Shown: positions 11,084 through 22,904 of the stretch, in pieces | Layout: each line of letters begins with the position of its first letter | Numbering within the stretch: the first letter of the stretch is position 1 | Origin: Catonia carolina | Taxonomy: Eukaryota; Arthropoda; Insecta; Hemiptera; Achilidae | Assembly: GCA_035578175.1 (NCBI GenBank) | Contig: JAQMRL010000003.1 | Coordinates: forward strand, 82,967,969 to 83,031,968 | Length of the DNA: 64,000 nucleotides | Reading direction: 5' to 3' | Made by a program: the position numbers and the translations under genes | The notes under the pieces: model-generated | Told to the model about the DNA's origin: nothing | Database searches by the model: none | What the model saw: the letters and a program-made list of their open reading frames with translations, nothing else

Positions 11084-12314
11084 GATGTTAAAAATTGATG
11101 ACTAGTTATTTTATTATAGGTTATCTGATTTTGATTTCATTCGTATGTGTGCGTAAGATACATCCAAGTAGGGTTTTTTAAGTTTAGATAAAGTCACATC
11201 AACAATTTAGTAATTAGTGACTAAATTGGGTTAAAATCCGTATTTTTAAGTTTTAACATTTTAAACGAATGCAGGTATTTTCACCTTTTATTACAGCTCA
11301 ATCTAGCGATCTAACTACCGAGCCAAACCGATTTATTTTTAGATAAATTTCGATGTAGTAGATTTCTGTAATGAAAAAGTTCTATTCTACTAGAAATTTT
11401 GTAACTAAAGTTTCTATCATGTCGTTGTATTTCAGATTCATGTAAAGCAGTAAAGGAAAGTTATTTATTCCTGAACAACTCGACTCCCGCCCGTAGAAGG
11501 TACTTTCCCCATTCTCTCTTCTTATAGGCTATCTCGTTACGAACGTTAACAACAAATGCAATAAATAAACGTCCTCTTCTTTAGCTGCATTAAATAAAAG
11601 GCCATCTACTGTTGCTAAACTCAAGTCACCTGCGCTATCCACCGTTATGTAGTCTCCAATGAATAATGTAAGCTACAACGATGCGACGTCTCAAAGTTTA
11701 TAACCACTTGCTTTATCCTATCTCGTTCTACCCATCTTTCTCCCCCTCCCTCTCACACTCTTCCTCTCTCAATCTTTACAAATACATACATACACAAACA
11801 CTTTCTTTTTGTGTCTTTATATTATTTTATATTATAAATAAATGATGACATCTACAAGAGTGGCATCGATGAAATAGTCACGAATCTATCGTGTATTTTT
11901 ATAAGGAGGAAATAAAATTTAATGGAGCCTAAATTTATATTTGTCCTACCGTTTTACAGTAGAATTTAATTTCTAATTTTCTTTTTCTTGGTTTATTTTC
12001 CTTTTTAATTTCCCTTTTCTAATTTCCCAAAATTATTATGTTCATACTCTTTTTGTTGTTCATAAATTTGATAATTTTCACTCAACATTTTTTGAGATAT
12101 TAACCGTTCAAAATTTCTTATAATCAACTGTAAGAAATCTTTAAAAGGCCTCAAAAATAAAGGTAGATGATTTTCAGGTTTGAAACTTCTAGAGGAAGTA
12201 TTTTTATGAAAGGTTTATGAACTAAAAGTAGACTAATAACTCTTAGAATATCATGGTGCATACAAAACAGAAATATTTAAACTAACATAGGGACTAACTC
12301 TCAGTGAGAGACCA
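11084..12314. other. No recognised gene
   Basis: AT-rich ends surround a more mixed patch at 11480-11770 with a pyrimidine-rich run (ttctccccctccctctc). No coding or repeat signature recognised. Confidence 0.35.
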
Positions 12315-12549
12315 TAAAAGGTTTAGCCGAATGTAAGATCAAAGCTTTGACAGACAATCTTAGCTTAGGCAATCTTAGACGTTTACATCTGTTTAATGAA
12401 TGTTGGCATAATCTAAGAGTTCCAGAAAAATGGGTTATGTCACTGGTAATTTCAATATTCAAGAAAGGTTATAGGACAAAATCTATTAATTATAGGGGAA
12501 TCAGCGTCTTGTTTACAGCCTACAAAGTGTATGCAAAAAAAATTGTTAA
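12315..12549 (+). pseudogene. LINE reverse transcriptase remnant, left part
   Basis: The frame at 12347-12549 encodes FNECWHNLRVPEKWVMSLV, ISIFKKGYRTKSINYRGIS and VLFTAYKVYAKKIVN. These are the first motifs of the LINE reverse transcriptase domain (the P..W....I.P+FKKG, NYRGI and YK+...I blocks). The frame is cut at 12551 by the mariner-like element and continues at 13542. Confidence 0.85.
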
Positions 12550-12551
12550 TA
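12550..12551. repeat. TA target-site duplication, left
   Basis: TA directly precedes the terminal inverted repeat and is repeated at 13540-13541, as expected for the Tc1/mariner superfamily. Confidence 0.8.
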
Positions 12552-13539
12552 ACGGGTGTTACAAAAAGGACGCACTTCGAAGTTTAAGGGTTAATATTTT
12601 CTGCATAGGGAATATTTTTTTCCCCCAAATAACAGTTGGCACTACCGTACTCATTGTTGACCCATTGTGTATTACTGACATATATTAGTGCTATCCCAGT
12701 ATTCATTTGTGTCTGTAGTGTCTGTATAAGTTCAAACATGGTTTTTTCAAAGGATGAACGTGTTTTTATTATTGAAAGTTATTGCGCATATAAATCTAAC
12801 GAACGAGTGAGAGACGAGTTCCGGTTAAAATTTCCCAATTCTGAAGTACCTAATAACACCACAATATCGCGTCTGATTAATAAATTTTGTGAGACTGGCA
12901 GTGTACAGGATCGGAAAAGCACAGTCGACCATCAGTGTTAACAGAACAAGTTTTGGACGATGTGAAACAACGTTTGACTACCTCACCCGGCCTTTATTTT
13001 TTGACACATCTGTAGATGGTGTGGTGTACCGCAACTTAATTGAACAATTTATAACGTTGTTAGAATTACACGATCGAGATTGTTGGTTTCAGCAGGATAA
13101 CGCAACGTGCCATACTTCTACTGAAATGCTGAATATGTTACGAGACTTTTTTGTCCATCGTGTGATATCAAAAGGATTGTGGCCACCAAGATCCCCAGAT
13201 CTTACTCCTGCGGATTTTTTCTTTGGGGGAATTTAAAGAGTAAGGTTTTTAAAAACAATCCTCATACAATTGAAGAATTGAAGGCTAATATTGAAAGTGA
13301 GATTACAAACATTAATGAGCAAACACTACGAAAAGTGGCTGCAAATGTTATGAAACGTGTCCGAACTTGCATTACAAGCGGAGGAAGTCATTTTGAACAT
13401 TTATTGTGAAGTTTTAAAGGTAATCTGAATATTATAAAGGTAATAATTTCATACCGTATAATTTGTATAATTTGTAATTACTTAATGTAATAACTTAGCG
13501 TTCTCAAACTTCGAAGTGCATCCTTTTTGAAACACCCGT
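12552..13539 (+). mobile_element. Internally deleted mariner-like element in a LINE
   Basis: The element is 988 bp, flanked by TA. Terminal inverted repeats of about 34 bp (12552-12585 and 13506-13539) begin ACGGGTGTT and differ at only two positions. It lies inside a LINE reverse transcriptase frame. The terminal ACGGGTG and TA duplication match those of the DD41D mariner at 40.1 kb, but the rest of the repeat differs, so these are related families and not copies of one element. Confidence 0.93.
12738..13409 (+). pseudogene. Broken mariner-like transposase
   Basis: Transposases of this superfamily bind the terminal repeats and cut and join DNA with three acidic residues. The start at 12738 gives MVFSKDERVFIIESYCAYKS and NNTTISRLINKFCETGSVQD (first helix-turn-helix). 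The frame then shifts to SRPSVLTEQVLDDVKQRLTT. A deletion at about 13005 removes the second helix-turn-helix part and the first catalytic Asp. The sequence resumes at VVYRNLIEQFITLLELHDRD, WFQQDNATCHT (second Asp) and WPPRSPDLTPADF (third Asp), with 38 residues between them. A frameshift in the T-run near 13218 breaks the end (FLWGNLKSKVF in another frame). It is non-functional. Confidence 0.9.
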
Positions 13540-13541
13540 TA

Positions 13542-13792
13542 GTACTGTAGATTGGCTATAATCGCCGACGCTATTCTGTTGGAAGAACAGCAAAGTTCTA
13601 GGAGAGGGCGAACAACAACAGATGGAGTATTCACTCTCAAGAAAATTATAGAAAAGAGAGTACACTTCAATCTAGAAACACACCTAGCTATTGTAGGTTT
13701 AGAAAAATCTTTTAACAAGGTTTCCCAACAAAAGTTGTCTCAGAAAATGGAACAAAGTGGCTTATCCGCAACATCTGATCTAGGTTTAGATA
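13542..13792 (+). pseudogene. LINE reverse transcriptase remnant, right part
   Basis: This is the continuation of the piece at 12315-12549. It encodes IIADAILLEEQQSSRRGRTT, TDGVFTLKKIIEKR and HLAIVGLEKSFNKVSQQKL, that is the RT block EEQ.GFR.GRST.D..F.L and the D.EKAFD.V catalytic block. The first catalytic Asp is replaced by Gly (IVGLEKSF where families have FVDLEKAF). The frame is offset by one base relative to the left part. The remnant ends where Rep1 copy 2 begins. Confidence 0.85.
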
Positions 13793-13936
13793 TTCACACA
13801 CAGACCATTTGGTAAAAACATGTTTTTTGGTTTCAGGGGACCTAAAAACGTCTATTTCCGATGAAAACAAATTTCGAAAATCGATTTGTAAACGTAACCT
13901 TCCCTCCTAAATTTCATGTAGGGCAAGAAGAAAACA
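13793..13936 (-). mobile_element. Rep1 copy 2, 5' fragment
   Basis: Minus-strand fragment of the Rep1 5' end. It carries aaacatgttttttggtttca, gtctatttccgatgaaaaca, aaatcgattt and a decayed gggcaagaagaaaac terminal repeat. It abuts the LINE remnant. Confidence 0.7.
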
Positions 13937-14149
13937 AAGTAGGAGCAACCTGGATGATCTAAAATAGAATGACTCAAAAATGAGAAACAATAGATTTCAG
14001 TATAATAAAATCATATCATCCCAACCTTTACGCTTGATTTTAAAACAAGGATCAGACATTTAAAGTTTTATACGAATATAGTATTATAAAGTTTTATACG
14101 AGTATTGAGCTATAGTAGTATAAAGGTTTATAAGAATATAGTAGTTTTA

Positions 14150-14583
14150 GGCCCATAAAAGAGCAGGTGGAGTGTTAAATTATTTTGCACTCGTTCTGCT
14201 AGTTCCATGGCTACAAAAAATAGTTCTGTTTGTTCACAATTATATGACTGAATCGTTAAGAATAGATGAGGTACAGTTGTAAATGATGTAAGTTTGAATT
14301 ATCTCCTCTGAGAATAATGAATTTCATTATACAGCCAGGACCTATGGTGAATGAAGTGGAGGTGTCATTTGCAAGGTGAAATATAGATGCTTTTCAGAGG
14401 GCCTGGTATGCTGATAAGCATACTTTTCCACTCAGCGAGGAAAGAGCAATGGTAAACCACTTTACTCCTCGTTTTAGTAAAGCCTCTAGACTCTAGAGGC
14501 TTTACTAAAACGAGGAGTAAGGTGGCAACCTCTAGAGTCTAGAGGTTCAAACCAGCCCTTCTGCTGTAGATCTAAACAACACA
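14150..14583 (+). mobile_element. Rep2 copy c with internal palindrome
   Basis: It runs from gcccataaaagagcaggtgg to gatctaaacaacac, so both family ends are present. It is longer than the usual ~397 bp because a palindromic duplication (14457-14525, listed separately) has been added just before the 3' end. The rest follows the family consensus. Confidence 0.85.
14457..14525. repeat. Near-perfect 69-bp palindrome inside Rep2
   Basis: Arms 14462-14490 and 14492-14520 are exact reverse complements over 29 bases, separated by a single C. One wobble position and four more pairs extend the arms to 14457 and 14525. The left arm is normal Rep2 sequence, so the right arm is an inverted copy of it. 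A second palindrome (10-bp arms 14527-14536 and 14538-14547 around one G) follows. Confidence 0.95.
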
Positions 14584-14585
14584 CT

Positions 14586-14977
14586 TATGACTGAAGGAAC
14601 AACATCTAAATATTTTAATAAATTTTAAATAGCTGTTTCAATTTCATGTACTGTGATGACGGTTGATCTAACGATAAAGTCAATAGAAAGTAGGATTTAT
14701 AATAAAAGGTAAAAACAAATTATATACCAGCTGTAACAGGGTAGTGAAAAATTAAAATATTTTACAATAGTACTAAATATAGGTTCCAGAATGCATCATA
14801 AAAATTTATTTATAAAAGATCAGACAATTAATTCGTTCTTAGATATAATTTTAATCTTCAATGGATAATGTCGTTAATACTTTAATGAACCTGTGTTCAG
14901 AATATTAAAATATTTCCAGGTTACTCCTGTTTAGTATTTGATTTTTGGTAGTCTCAACTTTTATGATCACAAATAAT
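14586..14977. other. AT-rich stretch, nothing recognised
   Basis: No repeat or coding motif seen. Confidence 0.4.
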
Positions 14978-15842
14978 TAGTATGGGCGCGGTAATCCGAA
15001 CCCCGGTACATCGAAACTTCCAGTAATCCGAACGATCACTTATTATCATGTTTTTAATTATTTTTTTACCATTTAGAAAAAATCTTTAAAACTTTAGTAA
15101 ATAGAGTGCGGGCTACTGAAAAGAAAAACATTGAAAGTAGCAGGTAAACCTGATGCCGAGCGGGCTTTATACTCATGGTTTTTGCAAGAAAAAACAAGGC
15201 AATCTATAGTCAGTGGAGACATTTTCACCCAAAAGCGAAGTTTTTCTAAAAGGAAAAGACCGGGAAAGACGACTTTCAAGCCAGTGTAGGCTGGCTAGAC
15301 AAATTCAAAGAACAACCCAAAGAAGTTGGCATTAGACTATTAATTATTACTGGTGAAAAATTCTAGTGATATCGACGTTTTTATGGACTTAAAAACAAAA
15401 TTCTAGGATGAAATAAAAAACCGGGGTTTAACAGCAGATCAAACTTACAATGGAGATGAGTCGCCATTGAACAGGAAAATGGAGCCTGGTAAAACCTTAG
15501 TTCATAAGAGGGAAAAAAATGCCGCTGGATTCAAAATTGAAAAAGATCCTATAACATTTTTCCCGTCGAGTAACAGCACTGGCAATCACAAACCATTGTT
15601 TATTTTAAAATTATGTTTTGTTTTAAAATTATTTGAAAATAATACTGCAACAGATTTCAAACAAAAGTGTCATATATAATTCTGTGTTCTCGTATTTCGT
15701 TAATTAGCTAATTTTGTAACTTACATATCGTATTTGTAATTTGATTGCCGAAATCTAAGATTGTAGACATCGATAATCCGCACAAATCAATAATCCACAA
15801 AGGTCGAACATCTTTCGTGTTCGGATTACCGCAACTATACTG
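14978..15842 (+). mobile_element. pogo/Tigger-like element remnant
   Basis: Ends are tagtatgggcgcggtaatcc (14978) and, reverse-complemented from 15842, cagtatagttgcggtaatcc, a ~24-bp terminal inverted repeat with a few mismatches. The right end is followed by TA. Inside lie further cggtaatccgaac-type blocks and a decayed transposase. At about 865 bp it is far shorter than a full Tigger-like element, so most of the catalytic region is deleted. Confidence 0.82.
15085..15612 (+). pseudogene. Broken pogo/Tigger-like transposase
   Basis: Plus-strand frames give, in order, DAERALYSWFLQEKTRQ and KRKRPGKTTFKPV (CENP-B-type helix-turn-helix, Tc5/DNA-binding region). Then comes GLTADQTYNGDESPLN, around the first catalytic Asp; families have NADETGL. 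The end is KMEPGKTLVHKREKNAAGFK followed by FFPSSNSTGNHKPLFIL. Stops (for example after the SSR block and at the AG*TN junction) break it, and the second and third catalytic blocks are absent. No function remains. Confidence 0.82.
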
Positions 15843-16512
15843 TATATGAAATTTAATTTTTTTTCCTGTATACCTGATGACATTCTAAAGATAAATACGA
15901 AACGGTGACCTACAATAAAGTTAAAAAATTATAAAAGTAGAGAACGTCCTTGAACTAATTTACATAATTCGATATAAAAAAATTATAATAAAATTTATTG
16001 GTAAGCAATTTGAAAGTGATATTGCTTATATAAAATAGCTTCACTTCAATAAAAATTCCTTCATGGAATAGCTATTTATAAGAAACTTGATCAATCAATC
16101 ATAAAGTTACAATACAGTATTTAGATTATAAAGTTTAGTGTAATTTAAGCTTTACTTTTAACTTACCGTGAAAAATTGCACTAGTTTTAAAAAGAATTAT
16201 CGTTTATACGATTCTTTGTATACGTATATTTCATAGAAGGGTTGTAAGAATATAAACGGAGACGCGTGGGATATATTAACTAAGATCTGGTATGGTTCAA
16301 AGGATATTATTTGCCATCGGGGTATCGTTGCTATTATTTGTAACACGATTTTTTATTTAACTAAACATTGTATTGAACGAGATATATTGTTTCTATAAGG
16401 CACTTGATAGACGTTGGCAATTTAAAGTCGTATTGGTAATAAATTTTTATTTTTCGTATGTATATAGAGTGATTCAAAATTACATAGAAATCTCTCGAGA
16501 GCTGATCCTATG
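15843..16512. other. AT-rich stretch, nothing firm
   Basis: No gene. Just before Rep1 copy 3, the words atatagagtgattcaaaat at about 16464 resemble one end of a mariner-like element, but no partner end is seen. Confidence 0.35.
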
Positions 16513-17078
16513 ACTAAAAATCTAGTGTGAAACATTCATACGCCTTTCTCTTACCAATGTAAAATTAAAGCCTGTAAAATTAAAATTACCAATGTACCTA
16601 AGCCTAATTATAATCATGAGTAATGGACGCTAAATGAAAATAAACCTCTGCACAACTTAAAAATACAGAAAATCACTAATTTGCATTAAACTAGGCTCTG
16701 CAGAAAAAAATACTGTAAACAAAAGTTGTAGGTTTTTAATTTTCTGTAACACTTTTTTCGTAAAATAGGTACATATTAAGGCCGCAGTCTGAAAAAGAAA
16801 AATGTTTGTACTGCGAGAATACAGTCCCCCAAGTTTCAGCAGTTATTGCCCTTATCCTAACTTGAGAACACAAAAAATGTAGTAAATTAAGCAATTTTTT
16901 AAAAATCGTGGAAGCTGTGTTTGACCGCAAAAAATTAAAAAATCTCACGAATAAACTGCTACTTCCGGTCGAACAATTTTGATGAAAATCTTTGTGCCCC
17001 GTCCCCTTATGTAACTAACTTAAGTTCCAAGTTTCAACTTTGTAAGATATTACCTGAGATATATGATTTCTGAAAGAT
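16513..17078 (-). mobile_element. Rep1 copy 3, single-unit form
   Basis: The 3' end is at 16515 (aatctagtgtgaaacattca, then ctttctcttaccaatg). The copy continues through gtaggtttttaattttct and aaactgctacttccggtcga to about 17078, with the 5' tip missing. It has only one of the two ~176-bp internal units seen in the complete copies. Confidence 0.8.
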
Positions 17079-18779
17079 GTAATTATCTCAATCTTTGAAG
17101 TCTATAGAGGTATTGAAGTCTATATTTTCACAAGAAATTGTTGCTTTAGTTTCATTTAGCTTTAGTTTTTATTTACTTAGCCTATTGATATAGCCTACCA
17201 ATGATTTTTTTAACTTTAATTCTGTATTTTAAAATTTAGAAAAAAAATCCACAGCGACCAAATTGTTGAACAATGACCAATACAAAATAACAAAATACAG
17301 TATACGCGTAGTTAAATGAAAACTGGAGCCAATTGACACAGATATGCTCTTCACAAAACAGGTAAAGTAGCCTATACTTTTCTGATTTATATGAGAAAAA
17401 AACATACGCTTAGAACGTTAAAAATCTAAAACATATATGAAAATCATTCATTGAAGAATAATGTTTTTACTTATCATATCAGGAGTTGTCTACTCCATCT
17501 TCTTTTTAATCTTTGGTGTACTAGTCTTTCTGCAAGGGTATATATACTTTGAACTAACGGATTTTGATGTCGTAATTAGTAGCAAAATTTAGTGCGTAAG
17601 CATTTAGCAGTATCTATTATGAGCGAGATGTGTAGATCGTTATGTGAAGTCAAATTATAGACGTACTAGGGTGTATTTATGATTTAACCGAAGCCATTTA
17701 AATTGGAAGGTTTGAATTTTTCATAGGTTGCTTGGTACTGCGCTACCAAAATGTTGTAATCTATACAACCATATGGTCATTAGAAAGCTTATGTAAATAG
17801 TTATTTTAGTAGTTATATTAACTGATGATTTATGATGAATCAATCTATAAAGCTGCTTAAATCAAGCGTTTAGAAGAAGTCGCTTAATTTTCACATGGAA
17901 ATTCAAAGTCAATTTTTAGTCAAATTGACGACCCGAATAACGTCCCTTATTATCTTGAGGTATGACTATATTATGTGGAAAAATAGATGGGCTGGGACCT
18001 TTCGGAAATGTAAACTGTAACAGGACAGAATTTTCAGAATTTATTTTCATTTTCTATTTTTGTAACCCGACTACCATTACATTAAGTTGACTAAAAATTG
18101 CTTCGTCGAGGTTTTCAGAATTCGGAAGAAAGCCTTTATATGTTTATTATGTGTTTAGTATCTCGTCTTTCATATTCATTTCTCGAACTATAAAAAAAAG
18201 TTAGTTCCTTTGTCGCCCAGTTAATTCAGTTTAAGTTACCGCACAGCTATGAATCTCATTCATTCATGCTAACCAGTTTATAGAAAAAAGTACGTTAAGG
18301 AAAGGTCTTCGTACTGTAAACATAGTATTGTAATTAATTGTAGGTAGAAGGCTGCTATGAAATGTAAAATAATCTTCATTATTACCAGTTAAGATAATTT
18401 ACGCTTTAAGTATTGTAATAATTAAATTTGTAAGTTAATTGTAATTTATAATCTTGTAAATAACTTGTTATAAATTTTAAGGAAAATTATTTGTTATTTT
18501 TTGTAACCTATCCCGAACGAACCTTGGCTTAACAAGAGTATACTAGTATTTTGCTGAGAATAATTTACTCAAAAAATTGTGAACTTCTTTATCAATATAA
18601 AATGATTTTTTTTAAGGTAAACTTCACTCCTTAATGGTTTTAAATGACCCTAAAAATTTGTGAAAAATTAATAAATAAATCAATGACACCTACTTAGAGC
18701 AGAAAACACCAGACTTTCCAACCAAATAATCAACTTTTACTAGGAAAGAACAACAAAACCGATATAGGATAAAGGATAA
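17079..18779. other. AT-rich stretch, nothing recognised
   Basis: About 1.7 kb with no long reading frame, no repeat partner in the window and no RNA-like structure that I could recognise. Confidence 0.35.
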
Positions 18780-19035
18780 AGGAAGTCCAACAGGATATGG
18801 AAGAGTTGAAAATTTCTAGGGAGGATCTGATTACAAAAACTGGAAATACGACGAGGTAATTAAAACTAATATGATAATATTTTTGAGACTAAAACTAATC
18901 TACACCAGTTTTACTAGTTTGGTTTCTACTTAAAAATATCTCGAATCCAACAGGGTGTATTCAGACGATGACAGGCGCCAAAGGTCGCAACGTCTAAAAA
19001 TGTGTGAGCGAAAAGGGAAAAATCAAGAATAAAAT
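18780..19035 (+). pseudogene. LINE ORF2 C-terminal remnant
   Basis: The stretch at about 18784-18860 reads EVQQDMEELKISREDLITKT, a conserved block near the end of insect LINE ORF2 proteins (DMEEL.ISREDL). The stretch at about 18956-19025 reads VYSDDDRRQRSQRLKMCERK, the usual C-terminal basic block (RRQRSQRMK.YW). They are separated by about 95 bp of frame-broken sequence. The element is 5' truncated and dead. Confidence 0.75.
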
Positions 19036-20026
19036 AACTTAAACGCTTCGGGAATAAGAAGAACCGATTACAAAATGGACTGGCCCAGAAATTGGACTAA
19101 AGTGATCCTATGTGGTCGTAAAAGCTAGAAAAAAAATCAATGACAAAATAATGTGACCTTGATTCGCCAATTATTATAAAATATCTTATAGGATTAAGAG
19201 AAAGGATTTATATTAGATACTGTGTTCAAAGTAAAGTACTGTATATTACGTAGTAAACAAACGGCTTGGGCCACGTGCAGTGACCTCTTCTACACTGCAC
19301 GTTATTATAATGCCAATAATAATGAGGATAGATTTCAGCTAATGTTCTAAACTATTAAACAACTGCAGAGTAAGCTATACAAACATAATTGTAGAGTACT
19401 ATGTTACAATTAGGATACCCTACACCGCTACAAATAAACTTTTAATAATAAAACGTGGTTTGGTTTACTTTCTAACTAAAATATTTACTACCACAAGGTA
19501 TATTCATGCGATTTATTTCTTTTAACAAGGCTGACTTTCAACAATAGGTTATACCGGCAATATTTCTTGATTTTTTCTTTATTTAGAGATGATTACATTA
19601 TTCTAAAAATATTTAGGTCCATCTCTGTACATAGACCTCCCTTATATACTCCCCTTTACATCGGTTCTTCTCTGCTCTTTTTCAAAAAATACTAGCAAAT
19701 ATATCTTCATCATCTTTCCATCTTGTCTTCATTGTCAAGGAGATCAAATTGATCAATTGAAGTAAATTTCAGCAGATAAACATTATTGTAAATTTAAGTC
19801 TTATTATTATTTAACGATCGACATCATTTATAAAACAATTTCAAAGTATTATTTTTAACGTTCTGATACAAAAACAAGTGACTGAAAGCGCCTTATAAAC
19901 AAAACGAATGATAATTACTTAATTGTAACCTACTTTAAACAAAATATTTTGGTGAAATTTTGATTTGTTAATCTGATAACAATGAACGAGAAAAATATAA
20001 AATACACAATTTCCTATAATAAAATA
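19036..20026. other. AT-rich stretch with one hairpin
   Basis: No gene. A perfect 10-bp hairpin lies at 19273-19302 (acgtgcagtg / cactgcacgt, 10-nt loop). Nothing else recognised. Confidence 0.4.
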
Positions 20027-21062
20027 CAGTCGAATTTCGATATAACGAAAACCTTGATTATACGAATTTTTTTACTGCACCGTGACATTATAATTAAACT
20101 ATATGTAAATTTACCTCGATTTATCGAATACCCGATGTAATATTCAATCGAGTTTAATACCCAATTTAATAATACACGATTAAACGAACCTTGATATAAC
20201 TAAATAGTGTTATCCAATAAGTATGAAGTGACACGCTGTATTATGATTTCTCTGTGAGTTTTAAGGTACAGTTGAGCCGTTGTTAGTTTGCTCCTACTGT
20301 CAACAAACAAAAGCCACCTACTACAGGGTGCACGATAGAGTCTGCGACTTTACGGATGTCGTATTCCTATTAAGTTAACTATTTTTTAAATTATAAGTAC
20401 TTAAAGTACTAAAAACAGTCATAATATAATGTAGGCCTAACAATTTTATTAAGAAAAACACTTTTAAAGTATTTTGTATTTAAATACTTTTGAAAGTATT
20501 TTGTTGTTACTTTATAATCAGCGTGTACACATTTTGTTATAATGCGCATGCTCAGTGACGTCATTATTTGTGTACATTAGGAGCAAACTAAGAGAGGCTG
20601 GACTATAGATTGTTTTGATTTTCGTACCTAATTGTACCTGTTTACAAGCACAACGCATTCTTAACTACATGCAAAAATGAAAGGTAATTTTTATTCAATT
20701 CCTTAATGGGGTAACCCGAATTTCTTACTTATATAAATACAGTATTAAGCTACAAATGAGTTTCAGATCCTTTTAATTATAGCCAAGATCTATGTACGAG
20801 GTAAGTTCCTATTTGAAATCAATACATACTTTTTGTAATATTATTAACCGTAATTACGTAAAACATGATCTTTAAAAATATTAATTTACTAGTTAAGACG
20901 TGTCTATTAAGAAAATTAACTGTATTTAATTCATCATACAACGTGAAAAAGTTCGTTAATAAAAATTAGCTTGGAAATTCTTGTTACTTCGATATAACGA
21001 ATACCTCGATTTAACGAATTTTTTCCCAGGATTCTCGATTTCGTTATATCGAAGTTCGAGTG
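20027..21062. mobile_element. pogo/Tigger-like non-autonomous element (~1.04 kb)
   Basis: The left end cagtcgaatttcgatataac (20027) is mirrored at the right end (cactcgaacttcgatataac read back from 21062), an inverted repeat of about 24 bp. TA precedes the left end. Further copies of the cgatataacgaa word lie just inside both ends (around 20160-20200 and 20991-21020), a common subterminal feature of these elements. No transposase frame is found inside. A TGACGTCA word at 20556-20563 follows gcgcatgctcag, so an internal promoter-like segment may survive. Confidence 0.75.
20556..20563. promoter_or_regulatory. CRE-like TGACGTCA word
   Basis: Perfect 8-bp palindrome inside the pogo-like element. 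A site match only; there is no evidence of use. Confidence 0.3.
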
Positions 21063-21844
21063 GTTATGTTTTTTTTTGTAACCTCTTTATTATTTCAATC
21101 AATCTTTCTTCCTACTTTAAATTTTCGTGAATAAATAATACAATATATATATATCAGTTTTATTCATCGTTATATCTAATTTTTATAAGTTTGATCTAAA
21201 CGTAAACAAAAAAAACAGAAACCAGATAAAAATGTTAAAATATTTTAAAATAATATCATAAATTAAGTGTATTATTTAACAGGTTATAAATAAGATAGTT
21301 ATTTTAAAATCTATCACTCACTAATCAATGGGTTAAACGAGAATTCTTGTTTCCTTCAAAAATAACAACACATTTTTAAATTATGTAGTTATTTTTGTTA
21401 AAATATATTTAGGTGAAAAAACAAACTTAATATAATATCTATAATATGTTATAAAATACTGTTTTTTAATATATTATAACATATAATTATATTTTTGTGA
21501 ACATTTGTGTTATAAGGGCTACACGTAATTATTATAATCTAACAAAAATACAGCATTAACAACAACTACAACAAATTTCAGTGATTATACTAGTATATAT
21601 TATAAAAAAAAATTAATAATATATCTAACGTTGTTATTATAATTTCATTTCTGAAATCTTAAAGATTTAACCTCTTGACCTAAATAAACTTTTTTTTTAA
21701 TTTTAAGTGAATTCTTCACCTAGCTTAACACATTTTGTAATTGGACATAGTTTTGTGACGTTTATTCCAAGTGTTTTTGGAATGTGGTTGTTTGTGAATA
21801 ACAAAATTTCGTTTTAGACTTAACAATTATTAATTATTTTTTTA
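21063..21844. other. Very AT-rich stretch
   Basis: No gene or repeat recognised. An AT-rich inverted repeat (atatgttataa at 21444-21454 and ttataacatat at 21474-21484) is present. Confidence 0.4.
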
Positions 21845-22026
21845 TTTTGTTTGTTTTTTTATATTATAAAGTCGAATCAACAGCTCGGTTATTAGCGACT
21901 ACGGCGGGTTATGTAACTATGTAACTGTGGGTTTGAACTTGTGAAAACTTTCAGACTCTAGCCGGGAATCGAACATGACACCACTGCATTAAAGGCTAGC
22001 GCGCTACCATCACGCTACGGAGGCCC
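21845..22026 (-). mobile_element. SINE-B copy, tRNA-derived
   Basis: On the minus strand the head reads gcctccgtagcgtgatggta, then gcgcgctagcct, then gttcgattcccgg: A-box-like and B-box-like signals of a tRNA-Gly-like head. A tail gtagtcgctaataaccgagc leads to a short A-rich end. It shares head and tail with the copy at 53217-53390 and is more mutated. The target-site duplication is not clear. Confidence 0.8.
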
Positions 22027-22640
22027 CCTGTTTGCTTATTTTATTCAGTTAAATGCGCATTATAATGTATTACTAAGTTAAGCTATAACGATATTTTTGA
22101 CTATGCAAAATATTTTACATAAATACATTTAACTAGTATAAAAATACTGTTGCAACATTTAAAGGGTACAAAAATTATTTTTAACAGTTTTAAAAAGCAG
22201 TAAATATAAATAATATATACAATTATAGATCAATAGTTGGCCTAATAATAATAATAATAACATTAAAAAGAAAATATTTTAAGGTTATGAACATTTGTAG
22301 TATAGAAATAAATGAACAATATACTTTTATAATTACAAAAACTAGTTTACAATGTATTTTTAACAAATAAAATTTGGATATTTTTATTTTATTGGGATTA
22401 ATTTTCTAAATGAGCATAAAAACTGGAAAAGATAAGTAAATACTTACTAGAGAATTATTATTTTAGTACTTATAAAAATTTATCAAGTCCTTGCTCGTAG
22501 ATCGATAGGACATGATTTTTTAGTTTTTGTTCCAATAGATTAATTTTAACATATTATCAAAGTAATCACATTATAATTACAATTTGTAACCCCTAGTAAA
22601 TTTCTGAATTACGATTTTCTTATGTGTCCGGAATCCTGAA
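22027..22640. other. AT-rich stretch, nothing recognised
   Basis: A short (aat)n run near 22243. No gene. Confidence 0.4.
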
Positions 22641-22904
22641 GCTTTTTATTTATCCAAGGCGGCGAGAAAAACTTATGTTCACTCCCTCACAATGGGGGAA
22701 GTAGTGCTGGACTCAATTGAGGCGTCCTCGTCCAGCCCCAAGGAGGCTGCAACCGCCTTACCAACCAAAAACCCGCCGCCTGGCCACTTGATCCGATATC
22801 AGCAAAAAACCCTCCACTTCTCTCGGAACTGTTTATATAATACTACAAGGGAAATGCCTAATACTACAAGGGAACCGTAGCCTAATTCCCCTCTCGCTGT
22901 CACC
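22641..22904. other. GC-rich patch of unknown origin
   Basis: Base composition rises sharply. A 62-codon plus frame (22692-22880) has no recognised domain. A 15-bp direct repeat aatactacaagggaa occurs at 22839-22853 and 22860-22874 (21-bp period). It borders the LINE remnant on its right and could be part of the same or another element. Confidence 0.4.
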
